Positions 12,101 through 28,190 are shown, numbered from the stretch's first letter. The stretch: DNA of 64,000 nucleotides from Chrysemys picta bellii (GCF_011386835.1 NC_088801.1:18648824-18712823), one strand, 5' to 3'. A program made the numbers and translations. The notes: generated by a model from the letters alone, not told the origin.

Positions 12101-12396
12101 GGGTACGTCTATACTTTCCTCCGGGTCTGGCGGTAAGCAATCGATCTTCTGGATTCGATTTATCGCGTCTTGTCTAGACGCGATAAATCGATCCCGGATC
12201 GATCCTGGAAGTGCTCGCCATCCACACCGGTACTCCTGCTCCATGAGATGAATACGCGGAGTCGACGGGGGAGCCTGCGTGCCGCGTCTGGACCCGTGGT
12301 AAGTTCGAACTAAGGTACTTCGACTTCAGCTACGTTATTCACGTAGCTGAAGTTGCGTATCTTAGTTCGAAGTGGGGGGTTAGTGTGGACCAGGCC
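12101..12396. mobile_element. Harbinger-like MITE (296 bp) with TAA target duplication
   Basis: Starts GGGTACGTCTATAC and ends GTGTGGACCAGGCC, with TAA on both sides (12098-12100 and 12397-12399), the 3-bp target typical of Harbinger elements. The interior has two strong hairpins: CGATTTATCGCGTC facing GACGCGATAAATCG near 12158-12192, and ACTTCAGCTACG facing CGTAGCTGAAGT near 12321-12352. It is nested in the DIRS-like element and so younger than it. Confidence 0.8.
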
Positions 12397-12989
12397 TAAG
12401 AGAGGCCGAAGCAGCAGGGGCCTCCCAAATGCTAAACCTAGGGAAAAAGACCCTAGTAGTCTGGATCTGTTCAGATACACACTCTGTCTGCCAGCTGGCA
12501 GACGTACATAACTAAGTCCCAAGTGCTTCTGTCCAATTATAATTATTTGAATTAGGACAAGTATCTGAATTTGTGGGCAGGCTATCTCAAGAACACCAAG
12601 AGGAACTAAAGATGATCATGCCCAAAGGACAGCTGATATTTTACACTTCCTTGCAGGCTGCACTGGGTGCATCTGACATAGCGATGTGTACTGTGGACCT
12701 CTCTGGAAATCTATGAAGATTGGAGCCCAGGAGATCTTATGAGACACCTCTGTAGCCAAACAACAATTGAGGACCTCCCTTTGAAGGCAACAAACTTTTA
12801 AATTTAAAGACGGACGAGGTTTTCCATTCCTTAAATGATCTAGGGTGCCTCTGCTCCCTGAGCGGTTATGTTCCAGATGGAAGCAAGTATTACCAGATAT
12901 TTTCTTCAAGCAGCATTCCTCTGCCAGCTCAAAGGATCTCAACTGCCAAGAAAGAAGCAGACGTTTCAGCAACAACTGCTCTGCCTTTT

Positions 12990-13150
12990 CCTCTACTGTT
13001 GCCTGTTTGAAGAATGTTCCTGTTTTTGAACTCTGCAGGACGGCTACATGGACTTCAGTCCACACATTCACAAGACACTACTCTTTTGTAAAGGTTTCCA
13101 CATTGGATGCCTACTTTGATATGGCTATCCTGCGGTCATTGTTTAAGTAA
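12990..13150 (+). pseudogene. Fragment of DIRS tyrosine recombinase
   Basis: Part of the frame 12845-13150 reads CRTATWTSVHTFTRHYS, matching the C-terminal catalytic His/Tyr region of DIRS tyrosine recombinases (ATWSSxHTFxRHY). The residues before it appear to come from a different part of the element, suggesting an internal deletion. The same motif recurs in the second DIRS-like fragment near 63420-63530. Confidence 0.65.
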
Positions 13151-13441
13151 AACTTCTACTATCCATCTCCAAGCAAACAGACAACTGCTTGTTAATCACC
13201 AACAGTGAAATCCACATGAACAATTGCTCAAAGAAGAAACAGTTATTTACCTTTACAGTAACTGTGGTTCTTTGAGATGTGTTGTCCAAATGGATTCCAC
13301 ATTCTGTCTTCCTTCCTTGCTATTACAGTATCTTAGCCCTGTGGGACTCTGTATGGGCGAAGGCACGAAGGGACAGTCGGGCCCATGCTGCCCTATGTGC
13401 CCTTATGTGGCACGGTACATCTAGGATGACAGGTATGGCCA

Positions 13442-13468
13442 CAATGGACACTGCTGGCCAAAAGAATC
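13442..13468 (-). repeat. Right arm of the 27-bp DIRS inverted repeat
   Basis: Exact complement of 10453-10479. It is followed by CATGCATGTGGACA, echoing the left end. Confidence 0.85.
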
Positions 13469-13540
13469 CAATCTCTCATGCATGTGGACAGTATGTCTCC
13501 AATAACTACCATTACAATAAGGTAAATAACTGTTCTTTCA

Positions 13541-14042
13541 CTGCCCCAGGGATTCACCAACACATGGGTCTTTATCATCCTGACATTTTAGAGGAGTTTG
13601 GCCCATCTCTCCATGAGGATTGTGCATCTCCTAGAATTTTTTCATTTGTTTTCGTATCTGTATCTTACACTCACGCATTCACCTGCACCTTTACCACTGC
13701 AACTCTGCAGTACAAACTCTTAAGGCTACCAGTTTATTTTCTGCCAAATAACAGTCTTGGGCTTTCTGCCTTATCCTCCAGGCAAAATGGCATCATGTTT
13801 GCCTCTTACGTCTGATGGGCACATTGATGAGTGGAGTTGGATTTCTCCCCTTGTCTTGGTCCAGCTTCAGAGCCCTCCCCATTTAAAAAAAAAAAAAAAA
13901 AAAAAAAGTAATACACCAGCTCACAACAAAAAATGAAATTGGAGTATAGGAAACAACAAAAACCAGTCTGCCTGATAACTTGCTTGAGTCACTGCTACTC
14001 ACAAGCATGTGACACTGCCTTCCTTCACATAAATAAGGTGAT
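13541..14042. other. Intronic spacer with poly(A) tract
   Basis: No gene or clear repeat family. A run of 23 A (13885-13907) could be a retroposon tail or a simple repeat. Confidence 0.5.
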
Positions 14043-14050
14043 ATTTTAAC

Positions 14051-15644
14051 TAGGGCTGTCAGCAATTAAAAAAATGATTTGCGATTAATTGCACTGTTAA
14101 TAATATACCATTTATTTAAATATTTTGGATGTTTTCTACATTTTCAAATATATTGATTTCAATTACAACACAGAATACAAAGTGTACAGTGCTCCTTTTA
14201 TTTATTACAAATATTTGCACTGTAAACAAACAAAAGAAATAGTATTTTTCAATTCACCTAATGCAAGTACTGTAGTGCAATCTCTTTATCATGAAAATTG
14301 AACTTCCAGATGTAGAATTATGTACAAAAAAACTGCACTCAAAAACAAAACAATGTAAAACTTCAGAGCCTACAAGTCCACTCAGTCCTATTTCTTGTTC
14401 AGCCAATCACTCAGACAAACAAGTTTGTTTATATTTGCAGAAGATAATGCTTCCTGCTTCTTGTTTACAATGTCACCTGAAAGTGAGAGCAGGAGTTTTC
14501 ATGGCACTGTTGTAGTTGGCATTGCAAGATATTTACATGCCAGATGTGCTAAAGATTCGTATGTCCCTTTATGCTTCAACCACCATTCCAGGGGACATGT
14601 GTCCATGCTGATGACGGGTTCTGCTCCATAACAATCTAGAGCAGCGCAGACCGACGCATGTTCATTTTCATTATCTGAGTCATATGCCACCAGCAGATAA
14701 TTGATTTTCTTTTTTGGTGGTTCGAGTTCTGTAGTTTCCGCATCAGAGTGTTGGTCTTTTAAGACTCCTGCCACACCTCATCCTTTTCAGATTTTGAAAG
14801 GCACTTCAGATTCTTAAACCTTGGGTCGAGTGCTGTAGCTATCTTTAGAAATCTCACATTGGTACCTTCTTTGCATTTTGTGAAATCTGTAGTGAAAGTG
14901 TTCTTAAAATGAACAATATGTGCTGGATCATCATTCGAGACTGCTATAACATGAAATATATGTCAGAATGCAGGTAAAACAGAGCAGGAGACACACAATT
15001 CTTCTCCAAGGAGTTCAGTCACAAATTTAATTAACGCATTATTTTTTTAACAAATGTCATCAGCATGGAAACATGTCCTCTGGAATGGTGGCCAAAACAT
15101 GAAGGGCATATGAATACTTAGCATATGTGACATGTGAATACCTTTCAATGCCAGCTACAAAAGTGCCATGCAAATGCTTGTTCTCACTTTCTGGTGACAT
15201 TGTAAATAAGAAGAGGGCAGAATGATCTCCTGTAAATGTAAACAAACTTGTTTGTCTTAGCAGCTGGCTGAACCAGAAGTAAGACTGAGTGGACTTGTAG
15301 GCTCTGAAGTTTTACATTGTTTTGTTTTTGAGTGCAGTTATGAAACAAAAAAAAATCTACATTTGTAAGGTGCACTTCAATAACAGAGATTGCACTACAG
15401 TACTTGTATGAGGTGAATTGAAATACAATTTTTTATCATTTTTACAGTGCAAATATTTGTATTAAAAAATAATATACACTTTGATTTCAATTACAACACA
15501 GAATGCAATATATGTAAGAAAATGTAGAAAAACATCCAAAATATTTAATAAATTTCAATTGGTATTCTATTGTTTAACGCTGCGATTAATCACGATTACA
15601 TTTTTTGAGTTAATCGCGAGAGTTAATGGCGATTGACAGCCCTA
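14051..15644. mobile_element. Fold-back hAT element, 1594 bp, two inverted transposase 3' ends
   Basis: The ends TAGGGCTGTCAGC (14051) and GACAGCCCTA (to 15644) are inverted, and the perfect 8-bp duplication ATTTTAAC flanks them (14043-14050 and 15645-15652). Both halves carry the same hAT 3' region in opposite orientation. The left half, minus strand (14774-14499), reads CPLEWWLKHKGTYESLAHLA, the hAT dimerisation domain. The right half, plus strand, encodes the same region frameshifted (from about 15060). There is no DDE core, so it is nonautonomous. It lies between R3HDM1 exons A and B. Confidence 0.9.
14499..14774 (-). pseudogene. hAT transposase C-terminal dimerisation fragment
   Basis: A 91-codon open stretch inside the fold-back element. 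The acidic linker (LVAYDSDNENEHASV) precedes the WW-containing segment PLEWWLKHKGTYESLAHLA and KYLAMPTTTVP, typical of the hAT family dimerisation region. The frame is lost after VP, before the usual SERLFS motif. No catalytic residues are present. Confidence 0.75.
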
Positions 15645-16003
15645 ATTTTAACTGCTTTATACTATAAATGTAGCTTGATAACTTTACGTATTCAATTAGT
15701 TGCATATTATTTTACTTGGATATTTGTCGCATAAATATTAAATCTGTTACGATTCTGATTTAAATACATCAGACTCCACAGGTTCATCAAAAATTGAATT
15801 GTTAGAATATGTAGTTAGATAATCAGGTGGGGAATTTTCTAGGATGGGTAATATCTCTGATAGGGTAATTATGGAATTAACGTGTGTTTTAGTGTTTAAC
15901 ATTAGCTGTATTTTTAACAAACTCTTCTGTCATGTGAGTGGTCTGGAGGCAGAGAAGGAACTTTTTTGCAGAAAATAAGTCTTCATATGTTCTCAATCTT
16001 TAG

Positions 16004-16153
<150 letters not shown>

Positions 16154-16482
16154 TGAGTAATTCAGTAACTTGATCTTCAATAACCTGCTTATTACTTTCC
16201 AGTCCCCTAACAGAGTTTGCTTTAGGATCTTAGTATTTTCAATATTAGTTCTTAGTGTGGCTTTGTGGCCACTTCTTACAGGTAGGTAACAAAATTATAT
16301 ATTTTTATGTCACCTTTATTTCCTATTATTCATGGAAGGTAGATATAACACTGTTATCTTCAGTAATTGGGACCCACTTACTTGTGATTGAAAAATCAAA
16401 ACAAAAAGATTCTCAGGTTACTTCTTGAAGTAACTTATTGTAACAGAATTTCTAGTTTGAGTATTTGCTGAATCATTCAGGG

Positions 16483-16896
16483 TAGTGGTTTTCAATCATG
16501 GGTATGCATACCGCTGGGGGTATGCAGAGGTCTTCCATGGGGTACATCAACTCAACTAGATATTTGCCTTGTTTTACAATAGGCTACATAAAAAGCTCAA
16601 GTGAAGTCAGTATAAACTAAAATTTCATACAGACAATTACTTGTTTATACTGCTCTATATACTATACGCTGAAATGTAAGTATAATATTTATATTCCAAT
16701 TAATTTATTTTATAATTATATGGTAAAAATGAGAAAGTAAACAAATTTTTCAGTAATAGTGTGCTGTGACACTTCCATATTTTTATGTCTGACTTTGTAA
16801 GCAAGTAGATTTTAAGTGAGGTGGAAGTTGGGGGTACACAAGACAAATCAGACTGCTGAAAAGGGTATTGTAGTCTGGAAAGGTTGAGAGCCACTT
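16483..16896. mobile_element. hAT-type nonautonomous element, 414 bp
   Basis: The terminal repeats TAGTGGTTTTCAATC and, at the right, GGTTGAGAGCCACTT are inverted. They are flanked by ATTCAGGG (16475-16482) and GTTCAGGG (16897-16904), a 7-of-8 target duplication. The interior is AT-rich and non-coding. Confidence 0.8.
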
Positions 16897-16904
16897 GTTC
16901 AGGG

Positions 16905-17979
16905 AACACTGTTTTTACGCCACGCCCCAGGAAATGCATTAATTCCTTTTTGCCATGACATTTAAAACTTTGGAGAGACTTCTTTGGTCTCTAGGTTTGT
17001 CACAGAAGTGACTTTGGGAAGGGACAGTAATACAGATTTGAGTCCTCAAAGTCAATGGCCCTCTCATGATTCCTCTGAGTCCTGCTCTCTGGCCCTGAGA
17101 AGTCAGTGAGTAAGCTCCTCCGTTGAACTCCTGCCTTCAGCCTGCTCTGCTGTCTGGCTTTGAGCCAGCATGCAACTCCCTGTTCTGCCTCCCTGGCCTT
17201 CAGCTCGATCTTGCATTCCTTGCACAGCCAATGCTCCTTTTGAATCCAAAATAGAAGCATGGGTATGCAAGGGATACAAGAAAAGCCTCTTACATTTGTA
17301 AGCAACTTTAAGGCTCAATTCTGTGACTCTTTACTCTGTGCTACCAACTCATATAACTTTGTTGCAAGTCTCACAATATTTTTAAAGGGATCTCATGAAT
17401 TTCTGACTTCAGCCTTCCATCTTTCAAATTTTAGCCCTTCTCTGATTCCCCCATTACTGTCAATGGGACTAAAGCTGCAGTGTACCCTCAGCGAAGATGG
17501 TGGCCCTTTTTCACCGTGTGGGGAGGCCTAGAATCAGACTGTGAGGCAGGGTATTAAACAAAGTGAAAATGAACACAGAGAAAAGAAAGATCTCCACAGT
17601 GTCAGTCCTATATGGGCCTCTGTCCATCCATCTTTTACTTTTATACTTTATAATAATAATTCACGCCAAAAGCTATCACCATCTTCATTGTTTCTGCATT
17701 CATCAAAGTCAGGAAATTATTTATGGCCAAAATGTTGATGGATTATGTCTTCCTGTCCTCTAAATTTATTCTTGTTTACATTTACTAAAGGACATTATAA
17801 CCTTTGGACCCAGGAGCCTGAAAGCTTTCCTGGAGGACCTGTTTGTTACACGCAGTTTTGTATTTGAGCTTTCTTGCTTGTAGATAGCTTTTGTGTCACT
17901 AACAGTTTCTAAAATTATTCTTATAGATTAGCAATCTCTTTCAGAGAACAGACATGAAAAGATGTAGACTGCTGTCCTA
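16905..17979. other. Intronic sequence, nothing recognised
   Basis: Several short open frames occur on both strands (for example 17000-17305 minus), but they show no domain, splice-site support or codon pattern of a real gene. Confidence 0.45.
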
Positions 17980-17982
17980 TAA

Positions 17983-18262
17983 GTCCTGGTCTACACACAG
18001 TTTTTTACCGCTAAAACTGTTGGGGATATGGTGGGGCAGTGACTGTTTTTACAGAAATAATTCTATAGTATAACCCCTTGTGTAGACACAGTTACACTGG
18101 TGTAAAGTTACCTTATCAGTAAAGTTTCTTCCCTTTCCTGGAAGGGAATACCAAAATAAAGCACCTTCATACTAATATCACTTCATCACCACTGGGAGCT
18201 TATGCTACTTTAACTATACCAGTATAATCAAAGTGATACAACTTTCTAGTGTAGACCAGGCC
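17983..18262. mobile_element. Harbinger-like MITE (280 bp) with TAA target duplication
   Basis: The ends GTCCTGGTCTACAC and GTGTAGACCAGGCC are inverted, with TAA at 17980-17982 and 18263-18265. The interior is AT-rich and non-coding. The terminus resembles the right end of the MITE at 12101-12396, so both probably used related transposases. Confidence 0.8.
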
Positions 18263-18461
18263 TAAGTCATGAGGTGTGAAGAGTCCTGAAATTTCTTTTT
18301 TAGTGTTTTCTATTTAAAAAAAAAAGATAATGAATAAAAAAAAGAGAAGTATATTTTCTTTGGGGAATTGATATAAAAATTCCATTTACCCGTATGTAGC
18401 ATGTGTTGTCAACTAGTTCAAAAGCAATGGTTGAAATAATAAATATATATAATCTTTTTAA

Positions 18462-19944
<1,483 letters not shown>

Positions 19945-20394
19945 GTTTGCATTGTTGTAGCCATGTTGGTCCCCAGGATATTAGCGAGACAAGGTGGGTG
20001 AGGTAATATTTTTTATTAGATCAACTTTTGTTGGTGAAAAAGATGAGCTTTTAATCTTATACAGAGCACTTTTTCAGGTCTGGGAAGGTGTCACAGCTGA
20101 ATACAAGTTGGAACAGATTATTTAGCTTAAGTAGTTAGCGCATGTTGTAAGAAGCCATTCAAGGTTAAGTGGCCAGTCATAGGACAAAAAATGGGGGCTA
20201 CTGGGTTGCAGATTGTTGTAATAAGCCATAAATCCAGTGTCTTTATTAAGTCCGTGATTTTTATTTCCTAGTTAGAGGTATGATTTTAAGTTCTTGGCTC
20301 ATCTTTTGAAGGTGTTGTGCAGATTTCCTTTGAAGATGAGGACTGAGAGGTCATATATGGGAGTGATCGTTTTGTGAAACATGTTCACTCCTGG

Positions 20395-20674
20395 GTAAGG
20401 CCCTACTTAATTTACAATGTTGCAGAAATTGCAGATCCCGCCATATTGTGCTTCCACTGCAATTTTGACAGCAGGAGCCCCTGCTCTTAGCCCCGGGCAT
20501 CCGACAGCAGAAAATCGCAGAAAAGTAATAATGGATCTTATTACTGCAAATAATAACGTCCATTATTACTTTTCCACAATTTTCCATTGCTTGTCTGCAA
20601 CTCAGTCACGATTTTTTTATTTTTTATTTTTATTTTTTTTTTACAATCATCCTGCGATTCAAGTAGGGCCTTAC
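20395..20674. mobile_element. hAT-type MITE inside the Penelope-like element
   Basis: The inverted ends GGCCCTACTT (from 20399) and AAGTAGGGCC (20661-20670) enclose about 280 bp. The host sequence ACTCCTGGGT on the left recurs as ACTCATGGGT on the right, consistent with an 8-bp duplication, although microhomology leaves the exact edge ambiguous. The inner sequence forms a long hairpin around TAATAATGG / CCATTATTA. Confidence 0.78.
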
Positions 20675-21075
20675 TCATGGGTGAGGTGGCATTTTTGTCT
20701 TTTATAATTTCTCTGTGTGATTGTCTGGTTTCACCTACTTAGTTGTTTGGGCACATAATGCAGTGGATGAGGTACATCACATGTTGTGATAGGCATAGTG
20801 GGACCCAGGAGTTTTGAAAGGTGTGTTATGGGAGTATTTATGATCACAGCAGTGGAGATATGCCTTCAGGTTTTACATCTCTCTTTCTGGCAGTGTCTGG
20901 TGCAGCTTTGAATTGGTGTTTCTCAGTCTGTGAAGAGTTTGCTTCTGTTGATGAGCTTGGTGGGTACAAAGACCAGAAGATGGAGTTCAGGAAAGATTTC
21001 TTTGAGGATGTGGTCACCATCGAGTATGGGGTTGTAATTGTTTGATGATACCCCATATGGTGTCCAGTGTGACAA

Positions 21076-21414
21076 CTAAGGGTGTGCTGTCAGAAAGGTG
21101 TTTTTTCCCTCTATTGAAGCAGTGTATTTGGGGTAGATATCTGAGTGGTGTCCGTTGTTTTGTAGATATTTGAGGCAGGCAGTGATGCTATCATTGTGAG
21201 TAATGTTGGTGTATGGGGGTGAGGGGATTACATCCATGATGATGTTCTGAGGAAGATTGTTGATGTAGCAGTGTTTCTGGAGGAAGTAGGTTTTGTCTTG
21301 GAGGAACCTGGTCCTCTGTGTGGTGATGAATCCTGATATTCTTTCAGTAAGAGTGCCATGGCCAGATGGGATGGGTCTACCTGGGTTCCCTTGTTTGTGT
21401 ATCTTGGGAAGCAT
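21076..21414 (-). pseudogene. Penelope-type reverse transcriptase fragment
   Basis: 113 codons open on the minus strand. MLPKIHKQGNPGRPIPSG and TERISGFI are conserved RT words of Penelope-like elements (PKxHK, GRPIxSG, TExIS). The catalytic YxDD motif is not within this stretch. It is a relic. Confidence 0.8.
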
Positions 21415-22130
21415 GTAGATGATCCCTGGAGTGGGTTCATGGGGGATGAGGATACAGAGCTTCTTTTTGAGGTGTTTGGGGAAGGATTAGGTGATATTCT
21501 TGGGTGAATTGTGCTGTGGAGTCAGCTTTGAGTTCTTTATAGTGGTGTCAGAGTTTTTGGTTGGTCTTGTTAACGTAGTCATCACAGTTGAGGGCTGTGA
21601 TGGCACCACCTTTTCTGTTGGTTTGATCACTATCTGGTGGTTGGATTTCAAAGACTGTATAGCTGTCCTCTTAGCAGTGCAGAGATTGTGATATGTTTAA
21701 GGATTTCACAGACAATTTTTTTCCTGAAGCTGTCGATGTAATGATCAAGTGTGTGGTTTCATCAGTTTTCAGGTGTCCAGTCAGATGATTGATTTTTCCT
21801 GTGACTTGGTAGGAGCTGGAGTTGAGGGTGGTGTCATGATTGTTGAAAAATAACTTGACGTAGAGACAGTGAAAGAAGTCTTTTCTAGTTCTTCACAAGT
21901 TAGTATGATATCAGGTTTTGTGATGGGTGCAGAAGTTCAGTCCCATGGAGAGTACAGATAATTCAGGGGTAGTCTTGATAAATTGATGATGATGGAGTAT
22001 TGTATAGTATCCATGTGGTGGGTCCTGGTACCCCAGTGTTTCCCAAAGGTGTTCAGTGGGTTATGGAGTGCTGTAGAAGCTTTCACTTCTTGTTTTTGTG
22101 TTGGATAGCTGTCATAGGGTTTTTTGATAA

Positions 22131-22569
22131 TTGTTTTGGGTTAAAGTTTACAACTGAACGTTGACTTAATACAGCTTTGAAACTTTACTGTGCAGAAGAA
22201 AAATGCTGCTTTAAACAGTCTTAATTTAAATGAAACAACACAATTTCCTTAACTCATCAAATCTTTTTTAAACTTTCGCTTTATTTTTTTAGTACTTGAC
22301 GTTTAACACAGTACTGTATTGTAGTTTGGGGTGGGTTTTTTTTGGTTCTGCTGCTGCCTAATTGGACACTTACAGTTCCAAATGAGGTGTGTAGTTGATC
22401 AGTCAGGAACTCTGGTGTTTATAACTCTGAGGTTCTATTGCCGGCAAGTTTAGAACTGAGATTATAAATATCTCATATAAATATCAGTACTATGAACAGA
22501 CCAGTTGCTCACACTCCTCTCTTTGAGAGCCCTGTGTTAGTAGATAATTTGTATACCTTTCTAATATTA
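22131..22569. other. Intronic spacer
   Basis: AT-rich DNA between the Penelope-like and GC-rich elements. No feature recognised. Confidence 0.4.
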
Positions 22570-22577
22570 AGCTTACT

Positions 22578-23178
22578 TAGGGTTACCATACGTCCGTTTT
22601 TTCCTGGACATGTCCAGCTTTTCGGCAATCAAACCCCCGTCCGGGGGGGAATTGCCAAAAAGCCGAACATGTCCGGGAAAATGCTGGCCGGGCACTTCCC
22701 CTCCCACGGCTGCTCTGCTCCTCCCCTGACTCTTCGGCTCTGTTTAAGAGCCGAGCTGCCCGAGCGCTATGGGCTTCAGGCAGCCCCCTTGCCTCCAGAG
22801 CCTGGGAGGGGAAGTGCCCGGCCGGGGGCGCAGGGTCCGGAGGCATAAGGGCTGCCCGAAGCCCAAGCGCTACCGGCTTCACGGGTTTGCCGGGCAGCCT
22901 CCAGACCCTGCGCCCCCGGCTGGGCGCTTCCCCTCCCGGGCTCCAGCTGCGCTGGGGAAGCGCCGGCCGGGGGCGCAGGGTCTGGGGTCCGCCCGGCAAA
23001 CCGTGAAGCCGGTAGCGCTCGGGCAGCCCTTTTCGCATGGCTGGGAGTGGGAGGGAGGAGGGGGCAGAGTTAGGGCGGGGAAGGGGCGGAGTTGGGGCGG
23101 GGCTGAGGGTGGTAAATGGGCGGGGCCAGGACCCCGTGGAGGGTCCTCTTTTTTTATTTGTTAAATATGGTAACCCTA
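22578..23178. mobile_element. GC-rich hAT-like element (601 bp) with TAGGGTTACCATA ends
   Basis: Begins TAGGGTTACCATACG and ends TATGGTAACCCTA. AGCTTACT at 22570-22577 is repeated at 23178-23185, sharing one base with the end. Near the left end, CCTGGACATGTCCAGCTTTT faces an inverted partner around 22655-22685 (AAAGCCGAACATGTCCGGG), making a stem. The body is very CpG-rich and contains further inverted repeats. The long open frames on both strands are composition effects. A larger relative lies at 60236-61334. Confidence 0.82.
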
Positions 23179-23185
23179 GCTTACT

Positions 23186-24399
23186 GTTGAGGGATTAACT
23201 TGCAGGACATTGGCAAGATGGCAGACTTCTTTTAGCAGTACACTATTTCAGTTCATCTGCAGTATATATTTTTTTCTTTGTTTGAAGCTTGTTTATCTAT
23301 GGTTCTTGAAGAGTGAGTCACTCCAGAATGCCTAAAAATAAACCAGATGGTCTAACGATTCATTAAGGTGTTCTCCCACTCTGGCTAGTTAATAATCCAT
23401 CTTGATAGTTTTGGTGTAACACCATTGGGAGGCATGGATCAGATCTACTAGAGTTTGAATTAAAGAGATGGTGTGAGGAATCTTGAGTGACATGAGTGTG
23501 TAAAAAAAATTTTTTTTTTTTTTTTTTTTTTTTTGAGAGAGAAGAAAAGGGTGTAATTCAGGTAACAGTGCCCTTTAGGGACAATAATCCAGTTTGGAAA
23601 GGATAGACAGTGGTGTCTATAAAGGTGTGGAGGCAAGTGACTGAGTCTGTCTCTGGGAACAGATTATTTGGAGCACTTGAAGGGAATTCAGTCCAGTGTT
23701 AAGAGTCAATCTGGGTTTTCCTCCTCATGCATCATAACCAATAATAAAGGTTCTGCAGGCCAGATTATGCCCACAGTGGCATCTGTGTAGCCCCATCACC
23801 ATCAGTAAGCTTGTTTTGGGTTTGGATGCAAACCCGATTGGATTGGAATTTTTTTTTTTTAAATAATTGCACAAAGTGTAATAGAAACCAGCTCTCCTTC
23901 TCTTGACTGTATAGGCTCTGCAGGATTGACAGGAGTAGAAAGAAACACATGCTTTTGTATTTTTGTTTGTCAGAAAATGGGACTGATTACTTACAGGGAG
24001 CAGAGTCAATTTTTTGTGTTAGAGAAGCATTTTCAGGTTTGTTTAGAAAAGCTGTTAGGTAACTTTTAGAGGTTTTAGAAAAATGTATTTTTTTTCTCGG
24101 TCTGAGTCTCGGCAGTTGGACTCCTAGTGCTAAGGGAATCTGTCTGAACAGATGGAGAGTTACAAAAATAATTCCAGTAAAATATGTGACATATAGACAG
24201 TGCATATGTCATGATCTGTAATTCGGCGGTTTAATTGGCAAACTTTCAGGAAGAAATGCAATCTTTATTTATGCCTTTGCCACTTCAAAATTATGCTTCC
24301 ATAACAACCATGCCCAATAAAATCTTTATATGGTCCCATCATATAGTCTCCCTATATATAATATGAATATTTATTTGTTGCTGCATTTTCTGGAGATTA
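23186..24399. other. Intronic sequence with poly(T) tract
   Basis: A run of 25 T at 23510-23534 lies next to an A run (23502-23509). No gene found. Minus-strand frames near 23725-24205 lack any recognisable domain. Confidence 0.45.
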
Positions 24400-24590
24400 C
24401 AGCAACAGACTAAATCAAGAGTTCGAAGTTCTATTCCCTATTTTGTCATTTGACTCCCTTAGTGGCCTTGGTCAAGTCACAAACCACTCTGTGCCTTAGT
24501 TTCTTCATCTTTAAAATGTGGATACTACTTCCCTAACATTGTAAAATGCTTTTTGATCTGAGGCTGGAAGAAAATTTAGATGTGCAAAAT
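24400..24590 (+). mobile_element. MIR SINE fragment
   Basis: CCTTGGTCAAGTCACAAACC, CTCTGTGCCTTAGTTTC and TTCATCTTTAAAATGTGG, in this order, match the MIR core. It is heavily diverged and presumably predates the amniote radiation. Confidence 0.8.
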
Positions 24591-25011
24591 ATTATTTTTA
24601 CTTCATTTATTTTGATGTGTTTAGTGTTAATCATTTATAGAACTTCATGTAGAGTACTAGTAAACATTTCATAGCATAGTATATTTTGCAAAAGTAATGT
24701 AGTCTTAGTAATATGAGACCTCACTATAAACGCCTGCAATTAATTATTTGTTTAGAAATGCAGCAAAACCACTGGGCTTTTTGTGTGAGTTAACTGATCC
24801 GTTGCGTAGTGAAGTGAAAACTATAAGCAACTTTTTTTCAGTAGCTTCCAAATTTAAAAATACAAGTCTTCTGTGTCCAAAATATGCAGTAACACCAGTC
24901 AAGTAAAAGCAGTTCGTGGTAAAATGTGTGGATTGTGGTCTCTATGGATCTTTATAAAGATGGACAATTAAAATAAATTCTTACATGAAACCATTTGCTT
25001 TATTCTAGGGT
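24591..25011. other. Intronic spacer
   Basis: AT-rich; nothing recognised. Confidence 0.4.
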
Positions 25012-25145
25012 TGCCAACTTTCTAATCGCACAAAACCGAACACCCTTGCCCCATCCCTGAGGCTCCCCCTCACTCACTCCATCCCCCCTCTTTCTGTCGC
25101 TTGCTCTCCCCCACCCTCACTCACTCATTTTCACCAGGCTATCTG
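25012..25145 (+). mobile_element. Truncated hAT-like end, CT-rich interior
   Basis: TAGGGTTGCCAACTTTCTAA is a hAT-like terminus followed by a CACTCACTCC-rich body. The opposite terminus is not present, so the copy is truncated. Confidence 0.55.
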
Positions 25146-25945
<800 letters not shown>

Positions 25946-26172
25946 TGATTTTGTTTTTTTCCCCCTGAGATCATTCGTATTATGACTCATATTTAAAAAG
26001 AGATAATTCATTTCTGGAGAGGAACAAAATAAATCCAGTGCTTGTCAAACAGTAATATTAATGTTGTTGTGTCCAGGATTTGAATATTATAAATATGTGA
26101 TATGTTCAAGTAAATAAATTTAAAATCACTGACTTTTCAGGAACCAATATCTTTGTGTCATGTTTACTCTAG

Positions 26173-28190
<2,018 letters not shown>

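Larger units (their letters stand above)
10383..13540 (+). mobile_element. DIRS-like tyrosine-recombinase retroelement remnant with inverted ends
   Basis: The ends are inverted copies of one another. GATTCTTTTGGCCAGCAG (from 10453) returns as its exact complement at 13442-13468, 27 bp in all. The flanks (ACATGCATTCCA on the left, TGGATTCCACAT on the right) are also related. The inside is a serine-rich gag-like stretch and a short piece of tyrosine recombinase near the right end, so the copy is internally deleted. Known of the family: DIRS elements carry gag, RT, RNase H and a tyrosine recombinase between inverted repeats. The RT region was not found. A Harbinger-like MITE sits inside at 12101-12396. 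Confidence 0.7.
19945..22130 (-). mobile_element. Penelope-like retroelement, minus strand, degraded
   Basis: Minus-strand translation gives a Penelope-type reverse transcriptase piece (LPKIHKQGNPGRPIPSG at 21414-21360) followed downstream by a linker and GIY-YIG-like remnants. The words MYLIHCIMCPNN then VGETRQS are encoded around 20790-20715, the order CxxCxxxYVGET known in Penelope endonucleases. The left end contains the GGTGAAAAAGATGAGCT and TTTTTCAGGTCTGGGA words shared with the fragment at 48592. Stops and frameshifts are frequent. A small hAT element interrupts it at 20395-20674. Confidence 0.82.

Noticed and set aside
22583..23038. Minus-strand 151-codon frame
   Set aside because: Lies wholly inside the CpG-rich hAT-like element. 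The same type of frame appears on both strands and in the copy at 60.2-61.3 kb.
25012..25145. A simple CACTC-type microsatellite
   Set aside because: The periodicity is poor and the TAGGGTTGCCAACTT start is a transposon terminus.
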